The notes: generated by a model from the letters alone, not told the origin. A stretch of DNA of 64,000 nt from Paenibacillus sonchi (GCF_016772475.1 NZ_CP068595.1:6820001-6884000); one strand, 5' to 3'. Shown: positions 25,638 to 35,636, numbered from the stretch's first letter. A program made the numbers and translations.

Positions 25638-26393
25638 CTACTGCGCAATCTGCTCGCGGATGCTCGCGAGGATTTTCTTCTCCAGCCTCGACACCTGGAC
25701 CTGCGAGATGCCGAGGCGGCTGGCGACTTCGGATTGGGTCTGGTCGCGGTAGTAGCGCAGGTAGACGATCAGGCGCTCGCGCTCGGTCAAGGCCCCGATG
25801 GCCTCATTGAGTGCGAGCTTGTCGAACCAGCGCTCCTGCGTCTCGTCGGCAATCTGGTCGATCAGCGTGATCGGATCGCCGTCGTTCTCGAAGACGGTCT
25901 CGTGGATTGAAGTCGGCGGCTTGTTGGCCTCCTGGGCGAACACGATCTCTTCGGGTGTCACCCCCAGCGCCTCCGCGACTTCGCCGATGGTCGGCAGCCG
26001 GTCCAGCGTTTTGGACATTTCGTCCTTCATTTTGCGGACCCTGTTGGCCATCTCCTTGAGGGAACGGCTGACCTTGAGGGTGCCGTCGTCCCGGAGGAAA
26101 CGCTGAATCTCGCCGATAATCATCGGCACGGCATAGGTGGAGAATTTGACCTCATAGCTGAGGTCGAATTTATCTACGGACTTCAACAGTCCGATACAGC
26201 CGATCTGGAACAAATCGTCAGGCTCATACCCGCGGTTCATAAACCGCTGCACCACCGACCAGACGAGGCGGATATTGCAGTTGACCAGCGTGTCGCGGGC
26301 CAGATTATCTCCGGCTTGACTGAGTGCGATCAGACGTTTGACCTCCGCATCGTCCAAATAGGTCGGCGGAGCTTTTTTTGACTCTGCATCCAT
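25638..26393 (-). CDS. sigF: Sporulation sigma factor F
   Basis: 251 aa. Region 2 (NIRLVWSVVQRFMNRGYEPD, DLFQIGCIGLLKSVDKFDL, FSTYAVPMIIGEIQRFLRDD) and region 4 (TERERLIVYLRYYRDQTQSE, GISQVQVSRLEKKIL) match SigF, which directs early forespore transcription. It is the third gene of spoIIAA-spoIIAB-sigF, 11 bases after spoIIAB, so it is held by SpoIIAB and released by dephosphorylated SpoIIAA. No SigF-specific promoter analysis was possible. Length is as expected for the family. Confidence 0.96.
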   Translation of the reverse strand: MDAESKKAPPTYLDDAEVKRLIALSQAGDNLARDTLVNCNIRLVWSVVQRFMNRGYEPDDLFQIGCIGLLKSVDKFDLSYEVKFSTYAVPMIIGEIQRFLRDDGTLKVSRSLKEMANRVRKMKDEMSKTLDRLPTIGEVAEALGVTPEEIVFAQEANKPPTSIHETVFENDGDPITLIDQIADETQERWFDKLALNEAIGALTERERLIVYLRYYRDQTQSEVASRLGISQVQVSRLEKKILASIREQIAQ

Positions 26394-26404
26394 GGCTCCA
26401 ACCC

Positions 26405-26860
26405 CTAATTGTATAAAGCTTTTTTCGAGACGATGGTTTTCTTCATTGAAATGGAGGTACCGCGCCCCGGTTCACTTGTAACTTCGAATTCATCCATGAA
26501 ATTCTCCATAATCGTAAAACCCATGCCCGAGCGCTCCAGCTCAGGCTTGGACGTATACAGCGGCTGCTGGGCCAGCTCCAGATCCTCAATGCCCCGGCCC
26601 TTATCTTCAATCGTGAGATGCACAGTTTCATGCTCGATGGAGGCAGAGATGCTGACAATGCCTTCAGGATCACTGTCATACCCGTGGATAATACAGTTGG
26701 TGACCGCCTCCGACACAACCGTCTTCAGGTCATTCAGCTCCTCCATCGTCGGATCGAGCCGGGAGACAAAAGCCGCCACCACCACGCGCGCGAACGATTC
26801 GTTCTCCGACAATGCGGCAAACTGGACGCTCATGAAGTTACCCGCTTCGCTTTTAGTCAT
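26405..26860 (-). CDS. spoIIAB: Anti-sigma F factor and SpoIIAA kinase
   Basis: 151 aa. GHKL ATPase motifs are in order: N box ([20 protein letters not shown]), G1 ([19 protein letters not shown]) and G2 ([19 protein letters not shown]), then [14 protein letters not shown]. Binds and inhibits SigF, and phosphorylates SpoIIAA at its serine. The start overlaps the spoIIAA stop (ATGA), the translational coupling known from this operon. Confidence 0.96.
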   Translation of the reverse strand: MTKSEAGNFMSVQFAALSENESFARVVVAAFVSRLDPTMEELNDLKTVVSEAVTNCIIHGYDSDPEGIVSISASIEHETVHLTIEDKGRGIEDLELAQQPLYTSKPELERSGMGFTIMENFMDEFEVTSEPGRGTSISMKKTIVSKKALYN

Positions 26861-27210
26861 AACGCAACCTCCAAATCCGAGAGTGCAGCGCTCTCGTCGT
26901 CATATAGGGGCATGATTTTGAACAAGCCCGACATTTCCAGCAGCCTTTGTACTGGCGGTGCGGCATCACAGACGACCATTTTCCCGCCTTTGCTGCGGAT
27001 CAGCTTGTACCGCCCGAGAATGACGCCCAGCCCTGAGCTGTCCATAAACTGCAGTTCCTTCAGGCTGAGAATCAGATGCTCCACCTGTCCCCGCATAATG
27101 GCTTCATCCATATCCATTCGTACATATTCGGCTGCATGATGATCCAGCTCTCCAGACAGCCGGACAATCAGCACACCCCGGTGATGCTCCATCTCCACAT
27201 GAGAATTCAT
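26857..27210 (-). CDS. spoIIAA: Anti-anti-sigma F factor
   Basis: 117 aa from the ATG at 27210, the same length as the Bacillus protein. A GTG three codons upstream sits too close to GAGGAG. STAS domain with phosphorylatable serine in [17 protein letters not shown]. The unphosphorylated form frees SigF from SpoIIAB. First gene of the operon, with a SigH-like promoter 75 bases upstream; dacF lies just beyond in the same direction. Confidence 0.96.
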   Translation of the reverse strand: MNSHVEMEHHRGVLIVRLSGELDHHAAEYVRMDMDEAIMRGQVEHLILSLKELQFMDSSGLGVILGRYKLIRSKGGKMVVCDAAPPVQRLLEMSGLFKIMPLYDDESAALSDLEVAL

Positions 27211-27283
27211 GCTTGCCACTCTCCTCTTCGTTGCTTTGAAAAACCGTCCTGCACTTCAGTTCTTTCCCCTACAAGGACAAGGT

Positions 27284-27309
27284 TTTCTACGCGGGAAATC
27301 TATAATCCT
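27284..27309 (-). promoter_or_regulatory. SigH-like promoter of the spoIIA operon
   Basis: Minus strand AGGATTA (27303-27309), 12 bases, GTAGAAA (27284-27290). This is close to the SigH pattern RnAGGAwWW-N11/12-RnnGAAT and in the expected place, about 75 bases before spoIIAA, between it and dacF. Confidence 0.6.
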
Positions 27310-27384
27310 GCCTCACGACAAAACTAGAAGAAAACCCCTACGAATCAACAGAAGGCCTGAGGCCAATCTACAAAAAAACCGAAT

Positions 27385-28587
27385 TTAATCCACCCTGAAC
27401 ATAGAGCCTGCGGTCCTTTTGAACAGCTTCCACCAGCCTGCCTTCGGCACATCCGTGTCTGCTTTCAGCTCATATTCCTTGATCTTGTCTGTGCCCTGAT
27501 ATACGACCAGCTTGCCGACGGCCTGTCCTGCCTTTACAGGAGCTTTTAGGCTTTCGGGCACAACCAGCTCATGGCGGATGCCTTCCTGGGTGATTCCTTT
27601 TTTCAAAAGCACACTATACGTTTCCTTTGCAGTCAGCGGCAGCTTTGTCTTAACACCTTTTTCAATCTTCACACTGCCAATGGCTTCTCCCGCTTTGTGG
27701 ATCGTATGAACCTTGTACTGGGAAAAGAGATAATCGAACATCCCCGACACTTCGCTGTTGCGCGTTTTGGTGTTAGGTTCGCCTAAGACAACCGCAATGG
27801 CACGCAGTCCGTCTCTGGCCGCAGTTGCGGAAAGGCAAAACTTCGCTTCCGCCGTATAACCGGTTTTGAGACCGTCAGCGCCCGTATAAAAGCGCACCAG
27901 CTTGTTCGTATTCACCAGCCAGAACGGCTTGGTCGAATCCTTGCGCAGATAATCCTGATAGGAGCCGGTGTACTTGATAATCTGTTCATGCTTCAGCAGC
28001 TCCTTGCTGATGACGGCAATGTCATGGGCGGAGGAATAATGATTCTCGGCCGGCAGACCGTTGCAGTTGGCAAAATGCGTGTCCTTCAGGCCAAGCTCCC
28101 CGGCCCTTTGATTCATAAGATCCACAAAAGCGCTCTCCGACCCGGCCAGCTTCTCTGCCATTGCCACAGAAGCGTCATTACCCGAGGCCATCGCAATGCC
28201 CTTGAGCATTTCATCCACAGTCATTTCTTCGCCGGGCTCCAGAAAAATCTGCGACCCGCCCATCGACGCGGCATATTCGCTCGTCCGCACCTTGTCGGTC
28301 AATTGCAGCCTGCCTTCATCCAGTGCTTCCACGGTCAGCAGCATGGTCATGATTTTGGTAATGCTTGCCGGCGGCAGCTTGTCATGGCTGTTCTTCTCAT
28401 AAACCACGGTGCCCGTGTTCGCATCCATCAGAATCGCGGAGCGCGCTCCGGGTGCGAGATTCACGGCAGCGGCGTTTTTGCCGGTGTCCTTGACTTTGGC
28501 TTTTTCCTCTGCATACGCGCCTGAAGCTGATCCCAGAACCGAAGCAGCAACACACAGCACGAGCAGTACATAACGCATTTTTCTCAC
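27385..28587 (-). CDS. dacF: Penicillin-binding D-alanyl-D-alanine carboxypeptidase, sporulation-linked
   Basis: 400 aa from the GTG at 28587, which has AGGAGGGG seven bases upstream (an ATG seven codons earlier lies inside that region). Signal peptide MRYVLLVLCVAASVLGSASGAYA. Low-molecular-weight PBP motifs: SITK (ASITKIMTMLLTVEAL, active serine), SGN (GIAMASGNDASVAMAE), KTG (GADGLKTGYTAEAKF); C-terminal PBP5-type domain. Trims stem peptides outside the membrane. Its place just upstream of spoIIAA is the classic dacF location. Confidence 0.93.
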   Translation of the reverse strand: MRKMRYVLLVLCVAASVLGSASGAYAEEKAKVKDTGKNAAAVNLAPGARSAILMDANTGTVVYEKNSHDKLPPASITKIMTMLLTVEALDEGRLQLTDKVRTSEYAASMGGSQIFLEPGEEMTVDEMLKGIAMASGNDASVAMAEKLAGSESAFVDLMNQRAGELGLKDTHFANCNGLPAENHYSSAHDIAVISKELLKHEQIIKYTGSYQDYLRKDSTKPFWLVNTNKLVRFYTGADGLKTGYTAEAKFCLSATAARDGLRAIAVVLGEPNTKTRNSEVSGMFDYLFSQYKVHTIHKAGEAIGSVKIEKGVKTKLPLTAKETYSVLLKKGITQEGIRHELVVPESLKAPVKAGQAVGKLVVYQGTDKIKEYELKADTDVPKAGWWKLFKRTAGSMFRVD

Positions 28588-28794
28588 GATGGTTCCCCTC
28601 CTGAACATTAACCTTCATTTCACAGGTACTGTGTTCCAGTCTGGTCAGAAAGGGTGAAAATTATTCCATTTAACTGTAAAAATGCGCGGCAACAGCGTTC
28701 AATCTGCTGGTGTGGAACCCCAATTATTACAGATGGATGAGATCGCCTAATTTTGAAGGCCATTGTGCTGGTGTGAGTAAGTTGAAAATGGCTG

Positions 28795-29835
28795 CTAATC
28801 TCCGGGAGAAACACTGCTCCGAACCGCGGTTCGTTCACTGTAGCTGACGGCAGGACGGCTGCCTCCGTGATGTCCCAGGTACAATCTGGATAGCACCGGG
28901 AACCGGCTGATCCACAGGGCTGCGAGCAGCGGGACACCTACGCCAACCAATGTAAAAGGCACGAGGCCGTAGTCTGCGCCAAGCAGATATTTTAACGCGT
29001 AATTGACCGGCAGATGCAGATACATGATGGCAATCGTATTGCGGCCCAAATTGCCCAGCCATTGCAGCGGAAAAAGCCTGGACAACCAGTACACCCCGGC
29101 GCAAATGGTCAGGGAGACCAGCAGCGGAATGAAGAGATCCAGCACCACAGCATCATATTCCTTGTATTTCATATTCAGGCTATAGCGGATCATTCCGGCA
29201 CGCTCCAGAGCAACAACACCTGCACACAGCGGGAGCAGCAGCGGCAATGTAATCCGGCGGCGGATCAGCGCGGGGATCGCTTTTTTGCCATAATAGCCGA
29301 CAGCGTAATAAGTCACAGCCAATAGGGAAACGTCGATGTTCCAGGGAAGGTTGAAGGTGTGGAGCGAAGTGAGGGAGATCAGATGGGATAATGAATAAGC
29401 GGCGGTGATCAGGAGGAGCTGTGTTCTCATCGGGTAGCGGACGATATATCCAAACAGCAGTTGGGTAAAAAGCAGACAGGTGATAAACCAGAATACACCG
29501 TATGGACCGGTCAGCGACAGTCCCCCGTAGAGCAGCCTGGCGATATTTTCGGCAAAGTCTTTAAAATTGAAGCTGAAGAGCAGCAGCACAGTCGCAATCA
29601 GCATTCCATAGGCTGCATAAGGTGTCATCAGACCTTTGGTCCGTTTGGCCGCCCAGCCCAGGTACCGGCAGGAATCTACCGGTTTGAAGACCAGTCCGCT
29701 GAGTATAAAGAACAACGGCATCCGGAACCACGACAGATAATGGTTGGCTGCCGCATCGCCGGAGTGCCCCATGACCACAAAAATAATGCTGAAACCCTTA
29801 GCTGCGTCAATCCACAGCTCTCGTTGTTTATTCAC
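28795..29835 (-). CDS. Membrane acyltransferase (acyltransferase-3 family)
   Basis: 346 aa. Starts WIDAAKGFSIIFVVMGHSGD with the family's D-x-x-K-G and G-H motifs in the first helix, and shows about ten hydrophobic segments (MLIATVLLLFSFNF, TLVGVGVPLLAALWI). Members transfer O-acetyl groups to cell-surface sugars or polymers; the substrate is unknown. GTG start, with GGAGG somewhat far upstream (~14 bases). Monocistronic. The 28588-28794 gap before it holds nothing recognised. Confidence 0.85.
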   Translation of the reverse strand: MNKQRELWIDAAKGFSIIFVVMGHSGDAAANHYLSWFRMPLFFILSGLVFKPVDSCRYLGWAAKRTKGLMTPYAAYGMLIATVLLLFSFNFKDFAENIARLLYGGLSLTGPYGVFWFITCLLFTQLLFGYIVRYPMRTQLLLITAAYSLSHLISLTSLHTFNLPWNIDVSLLAVTYYAVGYYGKKAIPALIRRRITLPLLLPLCAGVVALERAGMIRYSLNMKYKEYDAVVLDLFIPLLVSLTICAGVYWLSRLFPLQWLGNLGRNTIAIMYLHLPVNYALKYLLGADYGLVPFTLVGVGVPLLAALWISRFPVLSRLYLGHHGGSRPAVSYSERTAVRSSVSPGD

Positions 29836-30089
29836 CTTTTATTCCATCTCCTCCCAGTTCAGTTTTATATTTATTGTAATTATAGGGGAGTTTACTTTTC
29901 ATTTCAAACCAAAAGTTACTTTTTTGTCATAATTGAATCAGAAGTCGCAGATGGAACAGGGGTAGGCCCCTTTGCAAAACAGCCGCTTCTGTGTGTTTCG
30001 GTTGAGGGGTTAGAAATAGGCCTGGAAGTGGTCTATATAGGAGCGTTGAACTAAGTTTTTCAAGTTGCGGGAAGCCTCGCGGGGAAGCT

Positions 30090-30160
30090 GTGTGGTACAG
30101 ACGGCGGGGTGTGTGGCAGACGGCGGGGTGTGTGGGGCAGACGGCGGGGTGTGTGGGAAG
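30090..30160 (+). repeat. Short G-rich tandem repeat
   Basis: ACGGCGGGGTGTGTGG followed by CAG or GCAG, three to four times. It lies in the 29836-30346 gap, which has no supported gene; the rest of the gap holds only intergenic repeat sequence next to the IS256 element. Confidence 0.75.
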
Positions 30161-30411
30161 CAGGGGGGAACCTGGCGCCAGTGCGGGATAATCCAAGGTC
30201 GTTTGACCTTTGGTTTGGGTCCCGGGTAGTGTCCAAAAATTGTGTAAGTGAATTACGTACCTTCTTGGCGCTTCATTAGCTGGTTAAGTTAGCTGGTTAA
30301 GTGGAAAAAGTATCACTAATTTGATCGAGCATCAAGTAACTCGGTAGCGTCAAGAAGTTTGTGTAAGAAGCGTAGAGTATCTTCTCGAGTATTCGTTTTA
30401 GGTGGTAGGGG

Positions 30412-30446
30412 TGTTCTTGGGGTGGGGGTTCCCCACCCCAAGAACA
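30412..30446. terminator. Perfect 15-bp hairpin after the IS256 transposase stop
   Basis: GTTCTTGGGGTGGGG / CCCCACCCCAAGAAC with a 3-base loop, 12 bases downstream of the transposase stop. No strong T run, so it may stop transcription in either direction or protect the element's ends from read-through. Confidence 0.6.
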
Positions 30447-30457
30447 AGAGAAATGGG

Positions 30458-31648
30458 CTACTTTTCCTGCAATTCCTGGGCAGGATATCGTGCCTCAAAC
30501 ATCTCATTCAGTTTCTTCTTTACCTCTAGATCCCCAAAACCGCGAATCACTCGTTCGGCAAAGCGCTCGTTATACTCCACAACATCCAGATAAACAATCT
30601 TCTCTGCCGCATCCATATTGGTGAGGCTGTTCATGGGTTTGAGGCGCTTCCGAATTTCCTTATTCATTCGTTCAATGGGATTGGACGTGTAGATGGCTTC
30701 CTTAATGAGCGCTGGATACTTGTAGAACGTCAGTAAGGTCGCTAATTGCTCTTCCCATGACTGCATCTCTTTCGGGTAGAGCTTGCCCCATTTGGCCTTC
30801 ACGGTATCGAATGCAGCCCGGGCCACATCCTCATCGGCTGAGGTGTAGATCGTCTTTAGATCTTCAATGACTTCGGTTTTGTGCTGCACCCGTATTTTGG
30901 GAAAGGTCGACCGAATCTTGTGAACCACACAGTGCTGTACGTCTGCCTTCGGATACGTTTCGCGGAACGCTCCATCCAGGCCGGGGAGTCCGTCAAACAC
31001 GCCGAGCAAGACTTCCTGCGCTCCGCGGTCGTAAAGATCCTTCAGGACCTCCCGCCAGCCATTGGCGCTTTCTTGGCCCCCCACATAAAACCCGAGGATT
31101 TGTCGGTGGCCTTCTTCGTCAATGCCCATCGCGAAATAAACCACTTCTCCGCCGACGGTGCCACGTTTGAGTTTGACGTATAATCCGTCCAGATAGATGA
31201 CGGAATAACGCTTTTGCAGAGGGCGCTTCTGCCACTGGTGAATGTCTTCGAGGACGGTTGCCGTAATGTTGCTGACCGTCGTGGGAGAATAGTGACTGCC
31301 GAACATACTTTCAATGAACCGGGCCACATCCCGTGTCCCCATTCCGCTTTTGTACATCTGAATGACGGCCTCTTCTAACGAACCGTCCCGCCGTTGGTAG
31401 GGCTCAAACAGTTGCGTCTGGAACAGAGCCTGACGGTCACGAGGAACCTTAAGATTCTCCACATTTCCGTATTTCGTGTGCAGATTGCGCGGGTAATATC
31501 CATTGCGACTGTTGCTTGGACCGGACTCTTCCGTAGCCATGAATTCTTGGATTTCTGCTCGCATGATGGACTCTAAGTTCTCTTTCACAAATTGAGTAAC
31601 AAGATTTTCAAATAGATTATTCAGCATATTTTCGGGTACAATAGTCAT
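30458..31648 (-). CDS. IS256-family (mutator-type) transposase
   Basis: 396 aa, full length. Family signatures are present: SNSRNGYYPRNLHTKYGNVE near the N-terminus, VIYLDGLYVKLKRG (first catalytic D), VLLGVFDGLPGLDGAFRE (second D), the CVVHKIRS helix, TSNPIERMNKEIRKRLKPMN (catalytic E). No stop or frameshift, so it may be active. Coding frame ends at a strong hairpin. Confidence 0.95.
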   Translation of the reverse strand: MTIVPENMLNNLFENLVTQFVKENLESIMRAEIQEFMATEESGPSNSRNGYYPRNLHTKYGNVENLKVPRDRQALFQTQLFEPYQRRDGSLEEAVIQMYKSGMGTRDVARFIESMFGSHYSPTTVSNITATVLEDIHQWQKRPLQKRYSVIYLDGLYVKLKRGTVGGEVVYFAMGIDEEGHRQILGFYVGGQESANGWREVLKDLYDRGAQEVLLGVFDGLPGLDGAFRETYPKADVQHCVVHKIRSTFPKIRVQHKTEVIEDLKTIYTSADEDVARAAFDTVKAKWGKLYPKEMQSWEEQLATLLTFYKYPALIKEAIYTSNPIERMNKEIRKRLKPMNSLTNMDAAEKIVYLDVVEYNERFAERVIRGFGDLEVKKKLNEMFEARYPAQELQEK

Positions 31649-31767
31649 TGAGTAGGGTTCCTTTCTTGGTGGTGTCGTAATCCCGAGAATACCCTACTTT
31701 TTTGTTGCCTACTAGGCCCCAAATCTTGGTACACAACTTATTTTACGCCATCAGTAACTCGGTAGCT

Positions 31768-31900
31768 AAGTGGAAAAAGTATCACTAATTCACCCACATT
31801 CGCCCCAGATAAAGGAATAGCGCGAAATTAAGTGCCCTTTTTCCACCTAACCCTCGGATTTCTTGATTTTCGAGAAATTTAAGTGCCCTTTTTCCACTTG
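31768..31900. repeat. Dispersed repeat cluster (AAGTGGAAAAAGTATCACTAATT family)
   Basis: One copy of AAGTGGAAAAAGTATCACTA at 31768 is followed by two direct repeats of TTAAGTGCCCTTTTTCCAC (about 31820 and 31877). The same 23-base element is at 30299, 60779 and, inverted, at 60890 and 60941. Confidence 0.75.
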
Positions 31901-31930
31901 GCTTGCCACCGGGAAGCCCCCGTGCAGGGA

Positions 31931-31956
31931 AATCAAAGGTATTTTTACCTTTGATT
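31931..31956. repeat. Perfect hairpin in the 3' region of the peptide-transporter operon
   Basis: AATCAAAGGTA / TACCTTTGATT with a TTTT loop. It lies 75 bases after the last ATPase gene, beyond the probable terminator at 31991-32014. Role unknown. Confidence 0.5.
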
Positions 31957-31990
31957 CCGTCCCTGGCGCCCCTACGCCGCTCAATCCAAA

Positions 31991-32014
31991 GAGCCACCCG
32001 TCTCCGGGTGGCTC
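31991..32014 (-). terminator. Terminator of the peptide ABC transporter operon
   Basis: GAGCCACCCG / CGGGTGGCTC stem, followed on the minus strand by TTTGG, 12 bases after the stop of the ATPase gene. Confidence 0.75.
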
Positions 32015-32025
32015 CAATTTTACTG

Positions 32026-32988
32026 CTAATACAAATGGCAGGATACCTGATGTCCCGAGTCCAGATGGCGCAGCACCGGCTCGTCCTTGCGGCATTTGTC
32101 CATGGCGAAGGGACAGCGGGGATGAAAAGCACAGCCGGAGGGTGGTGTCTCCGGGTTCGGCACGTCGCCGGTCAGCACAATCCGCGACTTTTTGAGTCCC
32201 GGATTCGGCACCGGCACGGCGGACATCAGGGCCTGCGTGTACGGATGCAGCGGCTTCGCGAACAGCTCCTTGGTCGGAGCAAGCTCTACGATGCGGCCCA
32301 GATACATCACCGCCACCCGGTCGCTGATAAATTTCACGACCGAGAGGTCATGGGAGATGAACATGTAGGTCAAACCGTACTGCTCCTGCAGATCCTGCAT
32401 CAGATTGAGTACCTGTGCCTGAATCGATACATCCAGCGCGGAGACCGGCTCATCGCAGACGATGAACTTTGGATTCAGCGCCAGCGCGCGGGCAATGCCG
32501 ATCCGCTGCCGCTGGCCGCCTGAGAATTCATGCGGGAAGCGGTGGGCCTGATAAGGCGATAGACCCACGACTTGCATCAGCTCCTCGACACGGCTTTTGA
32601 GCTCATTGCTCTTAGCCGCTCCATGCGTCCGCAGCGGCTCCTCCAGGATGCGCTGCACGGTCCAACGCGGGTCCAGCGAAGCATACGGGTCCTGGAACAC
32701 CATCTGCATATCGGTGCGGAACCGCCGAAGCTGCTCGGTATCCAGGCTGCGGACATCTGTGCCGTCAAACAGAATCTCGCCGTCCGTCGGCTCAATCAGC
32801 CGCAGGATGGCCCGGCCCGTGGTGGACTTGCCGCAGCCGGATTCACCAACAACAGCAAGGGTTTCTCCCTTCTCTACGGAGAGGGTGATGCCATCCACCG
32901 CTTTTACGGACCCCACCTGTTTGGCGAAAAAGCCTTTGCGGATCGGATAATGCTTCTTCAAATTGCGGACTTCCAGAATGGCGCTCAT
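32026..32988 (-). CDS. Peptide ABC transporter ATP-binding protein (DppF/OppF type)
   Basis: 320 aa from the ATG at 32988, which overlaps the stop of the upstream ATPase gene (ATGA). Walker [18 protein letters not shown], signature [17 protein letters not shown], Walker [14 protein letters not shown]-loop FISHDLSVV. The C-terminal oligopeptide-type extension [15 protein letters not shown] has the cysteines seen in this subfamily. Cytoplasmic; powers uptake with the other ATPase and the two permeases at 37-39 kb. Last gene of the operon. Confidence 0.92.
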   Translation of the reverse strand: MSAILEVRNLKKHYPIRKGFFAKQVGSVKAVDGITLSVEKGETLAVVGESGCGKSTTGRAILRLIEPTDGEILFDGTDVRSLDTEQLRRFRTDMQMVFQDPYASLDPRWTVQRILEEPLRTHGAAKSNELKSRVEELMQVVGLSPYQAHRFPHEFSGGQRQRIGIARALALNPKFIVCDEPVSALDVSIQAQVLNLMQDLQEQYGLTYMFISHDLSVVKFISDRVAVMYLGRIVELAPTKELFAKPLHPYTQALMSAVPVPNPGLKKSRIVLTGDVPNPETPPSGCAFHPRCPFAMDKCRKDEPVLRHLDSGHQVSCHLY

Positions 32989-33962
32989 GATACCTCCTCC
33001 TGCTGCAGCAGACATCGGCAGCTGTGTCCTGGCCGGATTTCAAGCAGCTCCGGGCGTTCTGCCCAGCAGCGGTCAACTGCCGCCGGGCAGCGCGGTGCGA
33101 ACCGGCAGCCGGATGGCAGATTGGCCGGATTTGGGACCTGCCCCGGGATCGAAGTCAAGCGGTCATTCTCCCCGGCAAGCTGGGGCAGCGAAGCCAGCAG
33201 CCCTTGTGTGTAAGGATGCAGCGGCTTACCGAACAGTGTCGCCACATCCGCCTCCTCGACAATCTGGCCTGCGTACATGATCACGACCCGGTCGCACATT
33301 TCGGCCACGACGCCCAGATCATGGGTAATCATCAGAATGGACATCCCTTCCGTCTGCTGCAGCTCGCGCATCAGATCGAGAATTTGCGCCTGGATCGTCA
33401 CGTCCAGGGCCGTCGTCGGCTCATCGGCAATCAGCAGCTGCGGACTACAGACCATCGCCATGGCGATCATCACGCGCTGGCGCATCCCGCCGGATAGCTG
33501 GTGGGCGTACTGCTGGGCAATTTTTTCCGGACGGGGAATTCCGACCTTGCGCAGCATTTCAACCGCACGCTCGTCCGCTTCCTTCTTGCTCAGCTTCAGA
33601 TGAAACCGGGCGGATTCGGAAATCTGCCGGCCAATCTTGAACACCGGATTCAGCGAGGTCATCGGCTCCTGAAAAATCATCGCAATCCGGTTGCCGCGGA
33701 TACCCCGTACTTCCTTCACCGGCATCTTCAGCATATCCTTGCCTTCAAAACGGATCTGCCCGGCGGCAATCCGGCTGATCCGCTTCGGCAGCAGCTGCAT
33801 GATCGACAGCGAGGTGATGCTTTTGCCGCAGCCGGATTCGCCGACGATGCCCAGCGTCTCCCCTTTGCGCACGGACAGGCTGATGCCGTCAACCGCACGG
33901 ATCGTACCCGCAGCCGTTGAAAATTCGGTGCACAGCCCGGAGACTTCAAGCAGTTCTGTCAT
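32985..33962 (-). CDS. Peptide ABC transporter ATP-binding protein (DppD/OppD type)
   Basis: 325 aa. The ATG at 33962 follows GGGAGGG and is preferred over an ATG 26 codons upstream. Walker [18 protein letters not shown], signature [17 protein letters not shown], Walker [19 protein letters not shown]-terminal [16 protein letters not shown]. Pairs with the 32026 ATPase as the two-subunit motor of a Dpp/Opp importer. Separated from the M20 hydrolase by ~280 bases carrying a dispersed repeat, so it may be a sub-operon. Confidence 0.92.
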   Translation of the reverse strand: MTELLEVSGLCTEFSTAAGTIRAVDGISLSVRKGETLGIVGESGCGKSITSLSIMQLLPKRISRIAAGQIRFEGKDMLKMPVKEVRGIRGNRIAMIFQEPMTSLNPVFKIGRQISESARFHLKLSKKEADERAVEMLRKVGIPRPEKIAQQYAHQLSGGMRQRVMIAMAMVCSPQLLIADEPTTALDVTIQAQILDLMRELQQTEGMSILMITHDLGVVAEMCDRVVIMYAGQIVEEADVATLFGKPLHPYTQGLLASLPQLAGENDRLTSIPGQVPNPANLPSGCRFAPRCPAAVDRCWAERPELLEIRPGHSCRCLLQQEEVS

Positions 33963-34021
33963 CTTTATCCCTCCCGGCATTAGATTTAGATTAGTCTGTT
34001 GAGCAGGCGAGACACCTTCTA

Positions 34022-34160
34022 TCCTGCAATTCATTTTCACGCTTATATTCGCTTTCTCAAGGGCGCCGCAGCGGCATGAATGTCTGTTGCACGAAATACA
34101 GCAGATGGCGATTTCACCCCAAACAATGAACTTTCTATTGCATAAAAAGCAATCAGCTAC
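34022..34160. repeat. Dispersed ~51-bp repeat (TTGCACGAAATACAGCAGA family), site 1
   Basis: CATTTTCACGCTTATATTCG, then GCGGCATGAATGTCTGTTGC with ACGAAATACAGCAGATGGCG, and about 51 bases on a second degenerate start (TCTATTGCATAAAAAGCAAT). The 34022-34110 part lines up with 61080-61170. It occupies most of the 33963-34245 gap, which has no gene. Confidence 0.7.
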
Positions 34161-34245
34161 ACAAATCCCTTACCATATATATCGTAACATCTATTCCACT
34201 CAGAATTTCGGCGTAAAATTTGTCAGTAGAACTTCACGTTCCGAA

Positions 34246-35529
34246 TTATTTTCCGCTCTCTTCGACTCCAAGATACTTCAGGGCGGTCAACGCATATACT
34301 TTGGCGCATTGGATGATCTGCCAGACCGGCGCTTTTTCATTGAAATTATGAATGGTGGACAGCTCAGCCGGGCCGTATTGCAGCACCGGAATCTGATGGG
34401 TCCGGAAATGGCGGGCATCGCTGGAGGCCCATTGCAGCACTCCGTAGGCTTCTTCGCCGCTTACCTCGCAGATGCTCTCCACCAGATTGCTGACAATCGG
34501 CTCTTCCGTAGAAGTCCAGTTGGCATTGCCCTGGAAGCCGAAGCCCTTGACCTCGGACTCAATGCCCGCTTCAAGCAGCAGTGAACGGGCACGGTCCAGC
34601 ACATCGCGGTAATCGACGCCAAAAGGAACCCGTGAATCTACCTGCACTGTACACCGGTCAGCCACCACATTCACTTTCGTCCCGCCCTGAATCGTTCCGA
34701 TGTTGACCGTCACATGGTCGAACACCTGGTAAGCGATGGAGCCGTCCTGTTCACGTTCCTTCACATAATCCTGGGAGATGCGGATGATCTCCTGGACCTC
34801 CTCCGGAATATCCGGCTTGATGTCCCATAAACGCTGCAGGGCTTCAATCCCTTTGGCCGCTTTGACAATCGCGCTCTCGCCCACCACCGGGGCCAGGCTT
34901 CCGTGTCCGGGAGTGCCTTCCACTGTGAATTCGAACCAGCAGCTGCCTTTCTGGCCAATGGTCGGATTCAGCGGGCCGGAAGGCTCGGCGATGACGGCAG
35001 CCGTTCCTGTGACCAGTTCGCGCTCAAGCACCCACGGCACCCCCAGGTGGCCGCCGGTTTCTTCATCCGGCACTACCAGCAGCGCCAGATCGCCGCGCAG
35101 GGGAACGCCCAGTCTGGACAGCAGCCCCATGGCGAAGATCAGCCCGGCCAGTCCGGCCTTCATGTCAGAGGCTCCTCTTCCCAGCAAGTAGCCATCGACG
35201 ATGTCGCCGCAGAACGGATCGAAATCCCAGCGCGACCGGTCACCGGCGGGAACCACATCGGTATGTCCGCAAAAGATCAGTTTTTTATCCGAAGGCTCCG
35301 CAGCCCCGGTTTTCAGCGTAGAGACGAGGTTCAGCATCGTTTCGGTGGCCGGATGCACCTCTGTATCTATCCCTGCCTGCTTCAGATACTCCATGATAAA
35401 GCTGCTGATGTCCCGCGAGTCGCCCGGAGGATTCTCGGAGGGAAAACGGATCAGCTGTGAACACAGCTCCAGCAATTGCTCCTGCTCCGCATCAATCGCG
35501 CTCAGCACCTTGCTTTTCCAGTCTGTCAT
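34246..35529 (-). CDS. M20-family metallopeptidase / N-acyl-amino-acid amidohydrolase
   Basis: 427 aa. ArgE/DapE/ACY1-type motifs: IFCGHTDVVPAGD (metal His and Asp), GRGASDMKAGLAG (bridging Asp), VVPDEETGGHLGV (catalytic Glu and metal Glu), dimerisation lid about 180-300, and a C-terminal metal His in YGPAELSTIHNFNEK. Cytoplasmic zinc enzyme that releases an amino acid from a peptide or N-acyl derivative. The ATG follows AAGGAGATT. It sits between the substrate-binding lipoprotein and the ATPases of a peptide importer, so its substrate is probably what that importer brings in. Confidence 0.9.
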   Translation of the reverse strand: MTDWKSKVLSAIDAEQEQLLELCSQLIRFPSENPPGDSRDISSFIMEYLKQAGIDTEVHPATETMLNLVSTLKTGAAEPSDKKLIFCGHTDVVPAGDRSRWDFDPFCGDIVDGYLLGRGASDMKAGLAGLIFAMGLLSRLGVPLRGDLALLVVPDEETGGHLGVPWVLERELVTGTAAVIAEPSGPLNPTIGQKGSCWFEFTVEGTPGHGSLAPVVGESAIVKAAKGIEALQRLWDIKPDIPEEVQEIIRISQDYVKEREQDGSIAYQVFDHVTVNIGTIQGGTKVNVVADRCTVQVDSRVPFGVDYRDVLDRARSLLLEAGIESEVKGFGFQGNANWTSTEEPIVSNLVESICEVSGEEAYGVLQWASSDARHFRTHQIPVLQYGPAELSTIHNFNEKAPVWQIIQCAKVYALTALKYLGVEESGK

Positions 35530-35636
35530 GAGTCCAATCTCCTTTATGTCCGCTGTAATTTGGAAAAAGAGGGACCGCAGCCGCCAAGGCCCGTCCGCTC
35601 TTTTGTCAAAATATAAGTCTTAGTCTGCTGTGCGTA

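Larger units (their letters stand above)
30347..31749 (-). mobile_element. IS256-family insertion sequence, apparently intact
   Basis: About 1.4 kb. Ends are imperfect inverted repeats: GCGTCAAGAAGTTTGTGTA (from 30347) and the reverse complement of GCGTAAAATAAGTTGTGTA (to 31748). Both flanks carry AGTAACTCGGTAGC (30335-30348 and 31753-31766) and the AAGTGGAAAAAGTATCACTA repeat. So the element either made a duplication or landed inside a repeated site. Exact ends are uncertain by a few bases. Confidence 0.75.

Noticed and set aside
25304..25910. Overlapping Ser/Leu/Pro-rich plus-strand frames
   Set aside because: They read through the pyrimidine-rich tandem repeat and into antisense sigF; low-complexity artefacts.
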